Shown piece after piece: positions 6,852 through 7,393 of a stretch of DNA of 7,393 nt (the first letter of the stretch is position 1; every line of letters starts with the position of its first letter). Under the pieces are notes generated by a model that was given only the letters and a program-made list of their open reading frames with translations, was not told the origin of the DNA and made no database searches. Source of the DNA: Dysgonamonadaceae bacterium (GTDB taxonomy: Bacteria; Bacteroidota; Bacteroidia; Bacteroidales; Azobacteroidaceae). Location: the NCBI GenBank assembly GCA_031255425.1, contig JAIRSN010000114.1, forward strand, positions 1 through 7,393, given 5' to 3'. The translations under genes and the position numbers were made by a program.

Positions 6852-7393
6852 TATACAGACCCCGGAAACCTCCCCGGAGAAGTTTTTACGCTTTCCATGT
6901 ATCCTGGCAAACATCCCGAAGAAGTTTTTAAGCTTCCGGGAACTCCCGGAAACGTCCCGAAGAAGTTTTGGAGCTTCCGGGAATTCCCGGAAACATCCTG
7001 AAGAAGTTTTGGAGCTTCCGGGAACTCCCGGAAACGTCCCGAAGAAGTTTTTGCGCCTCCGGGAACTCCCGGAAACGTCCTGAAGAAGTTTTGTAGCTTC
7101 CGGGAATTCCCGGAAATGTCCTGAAGAAATTTTGGAGCTTCCGGGAACTCCCGGAAATGTCCTGAAGAAGTTTTGTAGCTTCCGGGAACTCCCGGAAACG
7201 TCCTGAAGAAGTTTTGGAACTTCCGGGAACTCCCGGAAATATCCCGAAGAAGTTTTGAAGCTTCCGGGAACTCCCGGAAATGTCTCGAAGAAGTTTGTGC
7301 GCCTCCGGGAACTCCCGGAAACGTCCCAAAGAAGTTTTGGAGCTTCCGGGAATTCCCGGAAACGTTCTGAAGAAGTTTTGGAACTTCCGGTTT
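6850..7393. repeat. 41-bp tandem array built on an 18-bp palindrome
   Basis: Eleven full units start at 6933, 6974, 7015, 7056, 7097, 7138, 7179, 7220, 7261, 7302 and 7343, each exactly 41 bp, and a twelfth is cut by the window end at 7384. Two decayed units precede them (about 6850-6891, with one inserted base, and 6892-6932). Each unit carries the dyad TTCCGGGA-AC-TCCCGGAA, or, in the units at 6974, 7097 and 7343, the fully palindromic TTCCGGGAATTCCCGGAA. A conserved 23-bp linker (ACGTCCCGAAGAAGTTTTGG type) follows. Units differ by point changes only. The linkers are near-identical, so this is not a CRISPR array. The array continues beyond the window. Confidence 0.95.

Larger units (their letters stand above)
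6262..7393. other. Repeat-rich region without a convincing gene
   Basis: After the regulator stop I find no gene with a credible start, codon pattern or recognisable product up to the window end. The stretch holds the terminator at 6285-6325, four copies of a GCGGC hairpin/T-tract element, a nested inverted repeat (6628-6820) and a 41-bp tandem array (6850 onward). In 6431-6512 and 6547-6627 I see only GC-rich unique sequence, including a run of seven G (6594-6600) and a small GCCC-GGA-GGGC hairpin (6611-6621). Confidence 0.8.

Noticed and set aside
6559..7083. A 174-codon plus-strand open frame over the repeats, and a 73-codon minus-strand frame at 6587-6808
   Set aside because: Both are translations of the nested inverted repeat (the palindrome gives similar peptides such as TRGYSYSTLRV on both strands) and, for the first, of the tandem array. 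No credible start or domain.
6933..7393. CRISPR array
   Set aside because: The sequence between palindromes is nearly the same in every unit, so there are no variable spacers, and no cas genes are visible.

Overview
The window looks like a chromosomal segment of a Bacteroidota (Bacteroidales-like) bacterium of fairly high G+C. Three things support this: a type IX secretion (T9SS) C-terminal sorting domain on the large esterase, two perfect matches to the Bacteroidota -7 promoter element TAnnTTTG placed 33-40 nt before start codons, and A-rich leaders in front of the starts in place of clear Shine-Dalgarno sequences. The genus cannot be named from the sequence.

Layout, left to right, all genes on the + strand. 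(1) The last 31 codons of an unrecognised gene end at 98 and are followed by a hairpin terminator. (2) A short regulatory region carries a 25-bp near-palindrome (183-207) and a promoter (220-227). (3) A 1081-residue secreted, multidomain sialate-O-acetylesterase-type SGNH esterase (267-3512) is followed by a bidirectional terminator. (4) A second promoter (3654-3661) drives an 855-residue protein (3694-6261). It has a signal peptide, a LamG/concanavalin-like domain, a Kelch-type beta-propeller, one transmembrane helix, an acidic linker, and a cytoplasmic region resembling a SARP-type winged helix plus a BTAD-like helical domain. I read it as a membrane-spanning one-component transcription regulator with an outside sensor. 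A strong terminator follows. (5) The last 1.13 kb (6262-7393) holds no convincing gene and is a stack of three different repeat families: GCGGC-hairpin/T-tract elements in four copies, a large nested inverted repeat with 49-bp arms, and a strictly periodic 41-bp tandem array built around an 18-bp palindrome, which runs off the window.

How the genes may work together (inference): the esterase would be exported and probably kept at the cell surface to remove acetyl groups from glycans. The neighbouring regulator carries glycan-binding-like folds on its outer side and a DNA-binding-like domain inside, so it could report an external glycan and control this or another locus. Each gene has its own promoter and terminator, so they are neighbours and not an operon. 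The most unusual items are the regulator's architecture and the 41-bp palindromic array.
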